42,848 nt of DNA, taken from assembly GCA_025358395.1 (NCBI GenBank), contig JANYJT010000222.1:1-42848 (forward strand), given 5' to 3'. This document shows positions 28,243-35,429 of this stretch, one piece after another. How positions within the stretch are numbered: the first letter of the stretch is position 1; every line of letters starts with the position of its first letter. Under the pieces are notes generated by a model. That model ran no database searches. It saw only the letters and a list, made by a program, of their open reading frames with translations, and had not been told where the DNA came from. A program made the translations under genes and the position numbers. The DNA is from Bacteroidia bacterium. GTDB taxonomy: Bacteria; Bacteroidota; Bacteroidia; Bacteroidales; Prolixibacteraceae.

Positions 28243-28920
28243 ATGACCGATAAATCCAGATTAGACAAAATTCAGATGAATCTTGCAATACTATTTTTCA
28301 TCTGTGTAGTGTACCCTACAAAAAACATTTTATATCCTATCACTAAAATGATCTATGATAATATTTATGTAATTGCATGTTGGTTTTTACTGTGGGTAAC
28401 TATATTAATTGTAGGTAGTCCGACAGAGATTAATAAAAGACTTAGTGAAAAGATCATAAGTGATCATATAACATTAGATTGGATAGTTTATCCTATAGTT
28501 ACAATAAACGGATTTGAAGTCACAATATTCACAGCCATAACCGTGATACTGTCATGTTTATTACTTTATAAATTATTTAGTATTGTGTCTGATGCTTGGA
28601 AATTAATCAAAATGTGGTCAGGTCATATCCTGTTGATCTCATTATGGGGATGGTTCACACTGATAGGAGATCAGAAGAACTCAATGATGTGTTTAAAATC
28701 ACCAGAAGAAAAAAGATCATTAATCTACCTATATCTTTTTATGTTAACCTGTGTTGTATTTGTTATTTGTGCATATGCATTACAAGACAGTATGGTACAT
28801 TTTATGTTATCTGCAATGAACACAACGCCACTATCAAACATAACGATGCAAACAACATCTAATATGACAATCATACCGATGAACGTATCAGAAGAATCAC
28901 TATTAGGGGGATTAGTATGA
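28243..28920 (+). CDS. Polytopic membrane protein, 225 aa
   Basis: Five or six hydrophobic segments (YVIACWFLLWVTILIVG, FTAITVILSCLLLYKLF, YLYLFMLTCVVFVICAYAL). The C-terminal 40 residues are polar with sequons NTT, NIT, NMT, NVS, so this tail may be external and glycosylated. TATA-like ATATGTATATAC lies about 28 nt before ATG and there is no binding site, so it may be leaderless. Stop overlaps the next ATG. Confidence 0.6.
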   Translation: MTDKSRLDKIQMNLAILFFICVVYPTKNILYPITKMIYDNIYVIACWFLLWVTILIVGSPTEINKRLSEKIISDHITLDWIVYPIVTINGFEVTIFTAITVILSCLLLYKLFSIVSDAWKLIKMWSGHILLISLWGWFTLIGDQKNSMMCLKSPEEKRSLIYLYLFMLTCVVFVICAYALQDSMVHFMLSAMNTTPLSNITMQTTSNMTIIPMNVSEESLLGGLV

Positions 28921-29564
28921 ACTATTCAATCGAAGGAACAACTTTACCTATATTAACATTAACTTTGAGATCGGGAGAATCAGTATACTCGAACAGTGGT
29001 TCACTGGTTTCAATGACGGACTCCGTAACAATGACATCTGAAATGATGGGGGGATTCACAAGAGCAGTACGCAGACTTGCCGGTAGGGAATCGTTATTCT
29101 TGACAAGATTCAAAGCGACAAAAGACGACGCAAGAATATCATTCTCTGATAGAGAAGTACCGGGAACGACAAAAGCATTTTATTTAGATGGGAAAACAGA
29201 ATTAATCTGTGAACGTGCATCTTATCTATGTTCAGAAGATACAATTGATCTCGATATTGCGTTCGTAAAAAGAATATCTGCAGGGTTGTTTGGTGGAGAA
29301 GGTTTTGTATTCTTAAAAATATCAGGGACAGGACATGTATTCTTGCATCCATTCGGAGAAATAAAAGAACATATATTAGCAGATGGTGAAAAACTATTTG
29401 TATCTACGGGTAAACTTGTAGCATTTGAAGATACGGTTCATTTTGGAGTAGTGTTCTTAAAAACGTTCAGAAATATGCTATTCTCAAGAGAGGGAGTATT
29501 TATCACTGAACTTGTAGGCCCGGGAAAAATATATATTCAATCAACAGTAAAAGGAGAGAAATAA
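28917..29564 (+). CDS. AIM24/DUF124 (TIGR00266) family protein
   Basis: 215 aa. Family marks: SGESVYSNSGSLVSMTDSV, FLTRFKATKDDARISF, PGTTKAFYLDG, GEGFVFLKISGTGHVFLHPF, LVGPGKIYIQS. The fold is a double-stranded beta-helix as in mitochondrial AIM24; the function in archaea and bacteria is not established. Overlap of 4 nt with the membrane protein gene suggests a shared role at the membrane. Confidence 0.85.
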   Translation: MNYSIEGTTLPILTLTLRSGESVYSNSGSLVSMTDSVTMTSEMMGGFTRAVRRLAGRESLFLTRFKATKDDARISFSDREVPGTTKAFYLDGKTELICERASYLCSEDTIDLDIAFVKRISAGLFGGEGFVFLKISGTGHVFLHPFGEIKEHILADGEKLFVSTGKLVAFEDTVHFGVVFLKTFRNMLFSREGVFITELVGPGKIYIQSTVKGEK

Positions 29565-29565
29565 C

Positions 29566-29742
29566 ATGAAAGTTGTAGTAGCAGGAAGTCGTGGAATAGA
29601 AAACGAATCGATTGTGAATAACATATTAGATCACAGCCCGTATGAAATAACAGAAGTTGTATCCGGTCATGCAAAAGGGATAGATTTACTTGGTGAAAAA
29701 TGGGCAAACTTATTGGTTACCGAGAAAAATAGTAAAATATGA
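29566..29742 (+). CDS. Truncated SLOG/YspA-like protein
   Basis: 58 aa: VVVAGSRGIENESIVNNILD and EVVSGHAKGIDLLGEKWANL match the N-terminal half of DUF2493/YspA-like SLOG proteins (GSR loop and SGxAxGxDxxG). The family is normally about twice as long; a stop after TEKNSKI removes the rest. It may be a decayed gene. Ligand would be a nucleotide or its derivative. Confidence 0.65.
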   Translation: MKVVVAGSRGIENESIVNNILDHSPYEITEVVSGHAKGIDLLGEKWANLLVTEKNSKI

Positions 29743-29772
29743 TTTAGATTTAAAAATAAAATAAAAAAAAAA

Positions 29773-30063
29773 TTATTTATTCTCTTTTTCTTTCTCTTCT
29801 TTCAGCACATCAACGAGAGTACGTCCGATAACTGCTGACAGAACGCTTATCTGTTCTACCCTGTCTTTGTTGATTACGGCGTTTACAATGTTGATAGTAA
29901 GAACGTCGGCTAGAAGCGCAATAAAGAGCGCTGCTGATGCGGTTAAAATTACTATTCCTACGAGTGCGGTCGAATTGCCCGGGCAGATTGAATTAACAAT
30001 AGCTGCTGCAGCGCCGATCATACCGATGACGCTGATATAAAATGTTGAGGTTCGTGCGTTCAT
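29773..30063 (-). CDS. Two-helix membrane protein, minus strand
   Basis: 96 aa: helices FYISVIGMIGAAAAIVNS and ALVGIVILTASAALFIALLA, then a cytoplasmic DVLKEEKEKENK tail. Overlaps the zinc-finger gene upstream by 4 nt, so the two are coupled. The only minus-strand operon in the window, convergent with the SLOG gene. Confidence 0.65.
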   Translation of the reverse strand: MNARTSTFYISVIGMIGAAAAIVNSICPGNSTALVGIVILTASAALFIALLADVLTINIVNAVINKDRVEQISVLSAVIGRTLVDVLKEEKEKENK

Positions 30064-30584
30064 GATTCTCCTTGAGTAGTTTGTTCTTCGGGTGTATTAA
30101 CCTTTTGCTTCATTTTAGTAACTTCTAACTGGAAACTTTGTAGGTTATTAGCTGACATTTTCTTCTTTAGTTGCGGGAAACTCACAATTCCATCCGGGAA
30201 CAACGGGTTCTCTTTAACCCATCCTTCGAGTTCAATCACTGTGAATGTGGTTATAAGCCCGTACCTATTAAACCCTTTTAGAAGTCCGATAATCACTTTC
30301 TCGTTGTGTGTTTCGAGGATTTCATCGTGTATAGACATTATTTTACGTTTTAATGGATTGCACTGAACAGTAAACAAATACTTCCCTACAACGAAATATC
30401 GGTTGAGTTGTCTGCTCTTACAGTGTCCAAGATGTGCTCGAAGTCCGGCAAGTGATTCGAATACTTTACCGCAATGGACACACTTGCATGGCTGATCTCG
30501 CCAAGGTTCCAATGGGTGTAAAACTTTGGATTTAGAACCCCGCGCTCCGTTAGCATTTTGCGATTGTGCTTGTTCAACAGTCAT
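30060..30584 (-). CDS. C2H2 zinc-finger protein
   Basis: 174 aa. One finger C-x2-C-x12-H-x3/4-C/H type: CVHCGKVFESLAGLRAHLGHC near residues 35-55, then a globular part (NEKVIIGLLKGFNRYGLITT) and a Gln-rich tail. Archaeal-virus C2H2 proteins are usually DNA-binding regulators. Minus-strand TATA TTTAAATA (about 30613-30620) lies about 30 nt before ATG, so the message may be near-leaderless. Confidence 0.75.
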   Translation of the reverse strand: MTVEQAQSQNANGARGSKSKVLHPLEPWRDQPCKCVHCGKVFESLAGLRAHLGHCKSRQLNRYFVVGKYLFTVQCNPLKRKIMSIHDEILETHNEKVIIGLLKGFNRYGLITTFTVIELEGWVKENPLFPDGIVSFPQLKKKMSANNLQSFQLEVTKMKQKVNTPEEQTTQGES

Positions 30585-30978
30585 AATCTCTTATATAGTG
30601 TCGAGAGGATGGTATTTAAATCTAACCATGCATAACGTTTGTACTTAATAGGCTTGATGTATTAGGCTCCGAGCAATTATGTATGAACGAAATAAGAATC
30701 TACATATTATGGTACATCATATCTCAAGTTTGTACACCTTTAACGCTCAATTACCTATACTAGTAGTTCTGCATCCGGCTTTCCTATTTTACTGCTTATC
30801 GGTTCCACATTTATGCGCCCCCTGTATAATTGAGGTTAGAAAAATGCATATGCAGTTATATAAAAAAGTAAAATGGGTCAATTTCAAAAACAAAATCCTT
30901 CAAAAGCCACCATAATATCTACTATAGAAACACCAATATGGGAAAAAGTATTTATGCTCACACAAACAACAGATATAC
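30585..30978. other. Non-coding spacer with TATA elements
   Basis: No convincing gene. It holds the divergent promoter of the minus-strand pair, a TGCATATGCA palindrome at 30845-30854 followed after one base by TTATATAAAA, and ACTATAGAAAC at about 30912. GTATTTATG about 25 nt before 30979 may start the RNA listed next. Confidence 0.45.
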
Positions 30979-31199
30979 TGTATGACAGGAACACAATCTG
31001 CGAATGATGTGCCAACACAGCAGATTCATACAAGAGTATCAGACACTACCACTGACTACTCTGCTATCAGGTCACTGGCTAAAGCCGGGATACTATGCAT
31101 CTCTGCTCACCTCGTTGCCTTCTCCTCACCTACAGGCTTAACGGATGAACTCATCTGCTACTGTCTCTGTCAGTGAACCTTAATAGTTCCTGTCATACA
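30979..31199 (+). ncRNA. 221-nt multi-hairpin RNA bounded by 14-bp inverted repeats
   Basis: TGTATGACAGGAAC (30979-30992) is the exact reverse complement of GTTCCTGTCATACA (31186-31199). Between them: AATCTGC/GCAGATT with TGTG-CCAA-CACA inside; GAGTA-TCAG/CTGA-C-TACTC; CTGGC-TAAA-GCCGG; CGTT-GCCT/AGGC-TT-AACG; GATG-AACT-CATC; and a possible long-range GGTCACTG with CAGTGAACC. A closed multi-arm fold fits a structured RNA; a MITE with terminal repeats is the alternative. No protein frame fits. Strand given from the upstream TATA. Confidence 0.6.
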
Positions 31200-31219
31200 C
31201 TATTTTTATATTTCAGTAT

Positions 31220-31292
31220 TGTATAGTAAACTGATCGGATATCAGCAGTCTGTAACAACATGATCTGATAACTCATAACTGTATAGTAAACT
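31220..31292. repeat. 13-bp direct repeats TGTATAGTAAACT
   Basis: Identical copies at 31220-31232 and 31280-31292, 60 bp apart; related ACTATATAGAAACC at 31328 precedes the next gene. Six helical turns of spacing suit a regulator binding site or repeated promoter. Confidence 0.6.
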
Positions 31293-31366
31293 AATACGCC
31301 GCTAACACCCAAAATATATTTACGTAAGCAACCATATACTATATAGAAACCTATGGAGTGCATTGG

Positions 31367-31519
31367 ATGTCAAAGGTAGCTCATATCTCTGTAGTCATAA
31401 ACAAATGTAGTGAATGTCCATACTATACTAACAAAGTGATCGAACGCTGCAGAGTAACTAATGATCCTATAACAAATAGTAACACTATTCTTGAAACATG
31501 TCCATTAACAGATACTTAA
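31367..31519 (+). CDS. 50-aa Cys protein (CxxCPYY...CPL type)
   Basis: MSKVAHISVVINKCSECPYY, ERCRVTNDP, ETCPLTDT: C-x2-C-P ... C ... C-P-L, the shortest and cleanest member of the family also seen at 20014 and 24559. ATG after ATGGAGTGCATTG; TATA-like ACTATATAG lies about 35 nt upstream. A one-zinc domain is likely. Confidence 0.65.
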   Translation: MSKVAHISVVINKCSECPYYTNKVIERCRVTNDPITNSNTILETCPLTDT

Positions 31520-31584
31520 AACTAAATACGAATCTATGCTCAACAATATAAGTAAATCTTAACAGGCAGCAAACTAAACAACAA

Positions 31585-31597
31585 TTAATATACTATA
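31585..31597 (+). promoter_or_regulatory. TATA box of aglB operon
   Basis: TTAATATACTATA about 60 nt before the aglB ATG; the leader has a clear GCGAGGAGC binding site. Confidence 0.45.
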
Positions 31598-31655
31598 ACA
31601 ATCTAAACTACACAGTCAGTTCTATCACAACAATATACAGCGAGGAGCAAACGTA

Positions 31656-34241
31656 ATGAATAACTTATCAGAACACTTATCTAAAAAGAATATACTACTC
31701 GTAGGGGCAATCACACTCTTAACATTGTTTGCATTATGGATGAGACTCCTTCCGATGTTCACAATGGGTAACACAGATATTTTATCTATGGTTGCAAGTG
31801 ATGATCCTTTATACAACTTGCGGCAGGTAGAGCAACTGTTAGTTAACTTCCCGAACTATGCATGGTTTGATCCGATGACCCTGTACCCAAGCGGTTCACA
31901 AATATATTGGGGGTCACTGTTCCCAACCATAGTTGCCGTTTGTTGCCTCATCCTTGGGGCTACATCTCGACCGGACGTAATTTCTATAGGATTATTAGTA
32001 CCACCAGTTATTGGGGCTTTAATAGTGCCTCTAATGTTTTTTGTAGGAAAGACCTGTGGTGATTGGAAGACGGGTCTATTAGCATCACTGTTCACAGCAG
32101 TAGTCACTGGTCAATACTTCTATCGTTCAATGTATGGATATATGGATCACCACATTGCGGAAGTATTTTTCTCTGCACTGTTCTGTTTAATGTATATGTA
32201 TGTCCTGATGCAAGTTAACTCTCACAAGGTTAACCTGAAAGATGTCAACACATACAAAGAGATCCTGTTCTTATCAGCATTAACAGGGATCGTTTATGTT
32301 CTCGGTCTATACACAATGCCGACAATGATTCTATTTGCAATGATAGTAGGTATCTTTACAGCAGTCTTGTTTGTAGTCAATATGATGCGGGGCAAGAACA
32401 GCGAGTATCTTTTAATCATCAACACAGTAGTCTTTGCAATTGCGATTATAGGAACAATCATTCATGGGTTCACATTTAATACAATCGGATTAACTACATA
32501 CTCGGTCGGTCATATCTATTCGTATATGTGTATCATAATGGCTACAGCATTTCTATATGCAGCAGCTCAGTTCATGATCATCAGAAAGAAAACATGGCTC
32601 GATTACTTAGGGGGTCTTGTAGGAATCGGATTCGTATGCATATGTATCTTATACGTTGCATTCCCCCAACTCTATTCACTGTTCGTAACTTCGTTCATTG
32701 CCTTCTTCGGTCAGCAAGCAATAACTAACACGGTTCAGGAAGCAAGAGGATGGACTACTGCTAATGCATGGGCAACATTTGGATATGGATTGCTCTTAAT
32801 GCTTGGTGGTGCAATAGTTGTCTCATATAAAAATATAAAAGAGAACCATCCACATCTCATATTCGCATTCATATGGTCTGTAGTAATGATCTACTCAACA
32901 TGGCAGCATATCAGATACGAATATTATCTCGCAATAAACATCGCATTACTATCAGCGATTCTAATAAGTTTCGTAATTGACCGCAGTATGATAGACATAC
33001 AAAAGGTATCAAATCTGATTACGAACGAGCCTAATAAAGAAGATGAACTTAATAAAGAAAAAATATCAAAAAAACAAAAGAAACTACTCAAAAAAGATAT
33101 CACACATAACAGACCGAACTATTTCGTATTGGTTGCAATTATAATATTTGCATTCTTTGGGTGCATGTTCGTATACACATCCGCTACTTCAAGTTATGCG
33201 ACATCCTCAAGTGGCGCAATGATGATGAATGCAGACTGGAAAGAATCGTTAGTGTGGATGAACAACAACACACCGGACGATGGTGTTGATTACTATAAGA
33301 TTTACAATGCAGACACTTATAAAGCACCTGCTGAATCATATGGTGTAATGTCATGGTGGGATTACGGTCATATGATTATTTACATTGCAGATCGTATCCC
33401 GAATGCAAATCCGTTCCAAGAAGGTGTGGTCGGGGATGCAGGAGCAGCGCCGTTCTTCATGTCAACGAATGAACAGGATGCTAATAAAATCCTTGACAAA
33501 GCAGGAACCCGTTACGTAATGACTGATACCGAAATGGATATAGGGAAGTTTTGGGCTATGGCAACATGGTACAATTCATCGGTTTCAATTGATCCTTACC
33601 AGATGTATATATTGACTCCCGCACAGAACAATCCGTCAAGTTATAACCCATCATTGCTGAATAGAGCTGATTATTATTTGACGACTGTATCAAAATTACA
33701 TAACTTTGATGGGAGTAGAACAGTGCCAACAACCGCTTACTATGTTGTTTATTCAGACGCAATCACATCGGGGATGTCAATGCCGGTAATGGTTGATGCA
33801 ATGTTATTAAACGTACCTGATGCATACGTAATGGCAGAAAAATATAACCTCAATCATGTAGAAGGGTATCATGCAACTGTTATGAACGTTGACGTATCCT
33901 TACCCCTTACAGAAATTCCAGCGCTCCAACATTACCGATTAGTACACGAATCCCCGACAACTACTATAAAGTCGGATACCGTGGATATAAAATACGTCAA
34001 AACCTTTGAATATGTGAAAGGTGCACATATTAAAGGAGACGGGATCATAGAAGTCAAGGTCTTGACGAACACGGGCAGATCGTTTACATACAGTCAGCAG
34101 AGTATTAAAGGTGAATTTATTGTTCCGTATTCAACAACCGGAACTAATACGTATGATGTAAAAACCGTAGGTAAATATAAGATCGTAGGCACCGACAAGG
34201 AATTCGATGTTGACGAGCAATCTGTAATGACCGGTGTATAG
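31656..34241 (+). CDS. aglB: Oligosaccharyltransferase AglB/STT3
   Basis: 861 aa, single-subunit archaeal enzyme that moves a glycan from a dolichol carrier to Asn in N-x-S/T of exported proteins. Seen: first DxD-type motif in VASDDPLYNLRQ (residues about 47-52), the YGYMDHHIAEV second acidic motif (around 160-170), about 12 membrane helices to residue 450, a cytoplasmic Lys-rich loop, and the external domain with W567-W-D-Y-G and MDIGKFWAM (DK/MI-like). All catalytic motifs are present, so it should be active. Rare on mobile elements. The next gene overlaps its stop. Confidence 0.95.
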   Translation: MNNLSEHLSKKNILLVGAITLLTLFALWMRLLPMFTMGNTDILSMVASDDPLYNLRQVEQLLVNFPNYAWFDPMTLYPSGSQIYWGSLFPTIVAVCCLILGATSRPDVISIGLLVPPVIGALIVPLMFFVGKTCGDWKTGLLASLFTAVVTGQYFYRSMYGYMDHHIAEVFFSALFCLMYMYVLMQVNSHKVNLKDVNTYKEILFLSALTGIVYVLGLYTMPTMILFAMIVGIFTAVLFVVNMMRGKNSEYLLIINTVVFAIAIIGTIIHGFTFNTIGLTTYSVGHIYSYMCIIMATAFLYAAAQFMIIRKKTWLDYLGGLVGIGFVCICILYVAFPQLYSLFVTSFIAFFGQQAITNTVQEARGWTTANAWATFGYGLLLMLGGAIVVSYKNIKENHPHLIFAFIWSVVMIYSTWQHIRYEYYLAINIALLSAILISFVIDRSMIDIQKVSNLITNEPNKEDELNKEKISKKQKKLLKKDITHNRPNYFVLVAIIIFAFFGCMFVYTSATSSYATSSSGAMMMNADWKESLVWMNNNTPDDGVDYYKIYNADTYKAPAESYGVMSWWDYGHMIIYIADRIPNANPFQEGVVGDAGAAPFFMSTNEQDANKILDKAGTRYVMTDTEMDIGKFWAMATWYNSSVSIDPYQMYILTPAQNNPSSYNPSLLNRADYYLTTVSKLHNFDGSRTVPTTAYYVVYSDAITSGMSMPVMVDAMLLNVPDAYVMAEKYNLNHVEGYHATVMNVDVSLPLTEIPALQHYRLVHESPTTTIKSDTVDIKYVKTFEYVKGAHIKGDGIIEVKVLTNTGRSFTYSQQSIKGEFIVPYSTTGTNTYDVKTVGKYKIVGTDKEFDVDEQSVMTGV

Positions 34242-34806
34242 ATTGCTTGGAGAACACATCTTATTTTCTATCGCTGTAGCAATAATATTCGGTGCAATAT
34301 ACGAACACAAATATGGGTATGCTTTACCTATATGGATGATAGCTGCATGTGCTGGATTGCCGGACATAGATTATGTTTTTCAGAGCATATCGTTCACACT
34401 TTCTGATGGAAGATGGTATATAATGGAACACGGAGATTTCCATAATTTCGTAGCAATGGTAATAATTTCATATTTATTAGCGTATGTGTTCTATAAATTC
34501 AAGAATTATCACTTTAACGACGCTTTTTTGTGTATTTTAGTAGGTTTTGCGACACATTTGGTCTGTGATTATTTAGTATACGCTGCATTATATCACCCAT
34601 TTACACGATTATTCAATAACATTATAATGTATGGAATTAATATATTCCCAGAAATGGGTTCGTGGTATGGAATTGGTGAACGATCTATCTACATTATGGG
34701 TATTTTTGCAATATTATTGGCAATATTGGTGAAATTCTACTATTCGGAGTCAAAATGGATATCGGACACTCAAGAAACCCCACATAATTCTTCCGGAGAT
34801 GCGTAA
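34234..34806 (+). CDS. YdjM-like membrane metal-dependent hydrolase
   Basis: 190 aa (GUG 34234; UUG 34243 is better spaced after CCGGTG). Membrane helices carry the metal-site series of the YdjM family: GLPDIDYV, MEHGDFHNF, FATHLVCDYLVY. Members are inner-membrane hydrolases of unknown substrate. Position after aglB suggests processing of lipid-linked or surface compounds. Confidence 0.75.
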   Translation: MYRLLGEHILFSIAVAIIFGAIYEHKYGYALPIWMIAACAGLPDIDYVFQSISFTLSDGRWYIMEHGDFHNFVAMVIISYLLAYVFYKFKNYHFNDAFLCILVGFATHLVCDYLVYAALYHPFTRLFNNIIMYGINIFPEMGSWYGIGERSIYIMGIFAILLAILVKFYYSESKWISDTQETPHNSSGDA

Positions 34807-34960
34807 TATAAAACACACAATATACGATCACGAAATCAAATCAATCAAAGAAGCATCAGATTATTTATTCTGTCCACAAGATGACTACAAAATGGATCAT
34901 CGCACTGCATATCAGACAATTCATCATATATTAGAAGATATAAACAATAGAACTTGGTGA
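34799..34960 (+). CDS. Hypothetical protein, 53 aa
   Basis: ATG in TCCGGAGATGC, close to the GGAG. MRNIKHTIYDHEIKSIKEAS looks like a NUMOD1/helix-turn-helix half: YDHEIKSIKEASDYLFCPQD is the type of short DNA-binding repeat in homing endonuclease and phage proteins. No nuclease part here. Confidence 0.5.
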   Translation: MRNIKHTIYDHEIKSIKEASDYLFCPQDDYKMDHRTAYQTIHHILEDINNRTW

Positions 34961-34964
34961 AAAA

Positions 34965-35171
34965 ATGAGAACCGATAGCACAAAGAAACACGATTCATGC
35001 AATTTCGGATCATGGTTGTGGTTCTATGATGTTGAATCGACAGTACGAACATGTCTCTACGATAAAAGAATGCGAAAAGGTGAAGAGAGACAAGTGAAAA
35101 AAGGCGAATGCAAAGACTGCAATCATTGGAACGAATCAGATCCTTCGGATAAACTATGGGATGATATATGA
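34965..35171 (+). CDS. Cys-rich hypothetical protein, 68 aa
   Basis: DSCNFGSWLWFYDVESTVRT, CLYDKRM, KKGECKDCNHWNE: C ... C ... C-x2-C. The order differs from the CPL family but may bind one zinc. ATG after GGTGAAAAA. Unknown function. Confidence 0.55.
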   Translation: MRTDSTKKHDSCNFGSWLWFYDVESTVRTCLYDKRMRKGEERQVKKGECKDCNHWNESDPSDKLWDDI

Positions 35172-35197
35172 ATATTAACCGCCAAAGGTGAATAATA

Positions 35198-35401
35198 TTG
35201 ATCGATTACGAAATACTTAAACTATGTAAAGATGGTATTACTATAACAAATGCTCTCAAACCGAGAATAGATCGTGCGGAAATGATTGGACTCATCCATA
35301 CGGGTATCAGTATTGACATTGATGATCTCACCGAAGAAATTACCATTGAAAGAACAGCAAAAACAACAAAATTCGGTATAAAAATATTAAATACAGAGTA
35401 A
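35198..35401 (+). CDS. Hypothetical protein, 67 aa
   Basis: UUG after AAAGGTGAATAATA. Helix YEILKLCKDGITITNAL, RIDRAEMIGLIHTG, then strands DLTEEITIERTAKTTKF. Possibly a small winged-helix-like domain. Last gene before the sugar cassette. Confidence 0.5.
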   Translation: MIDYEILKLCKDGITITNALKPRIDRAEMIGLIHTGISIDIDDLTEEITIERTAKTTKFGIKILNTE

Positions 35402-35429
35402 AATACAACTAAATACAGGAGACACTAAT

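Noticed and set aside
29773..30584. Plus-strand ORFs across the minus-strand pair
   Set aside because: The minus frames are long, overlapping by 4 nt and contain a C2H2 finger and membrane helices; plus frames are broken.
30679..30915. 78-aa plus-strand ORF in the spacer before the structured RNA
   Set aside because: No binding site, odd composition, overlaps the TGCATATGCA/TATA element and continues into AT-rich DNA. Likely chance.
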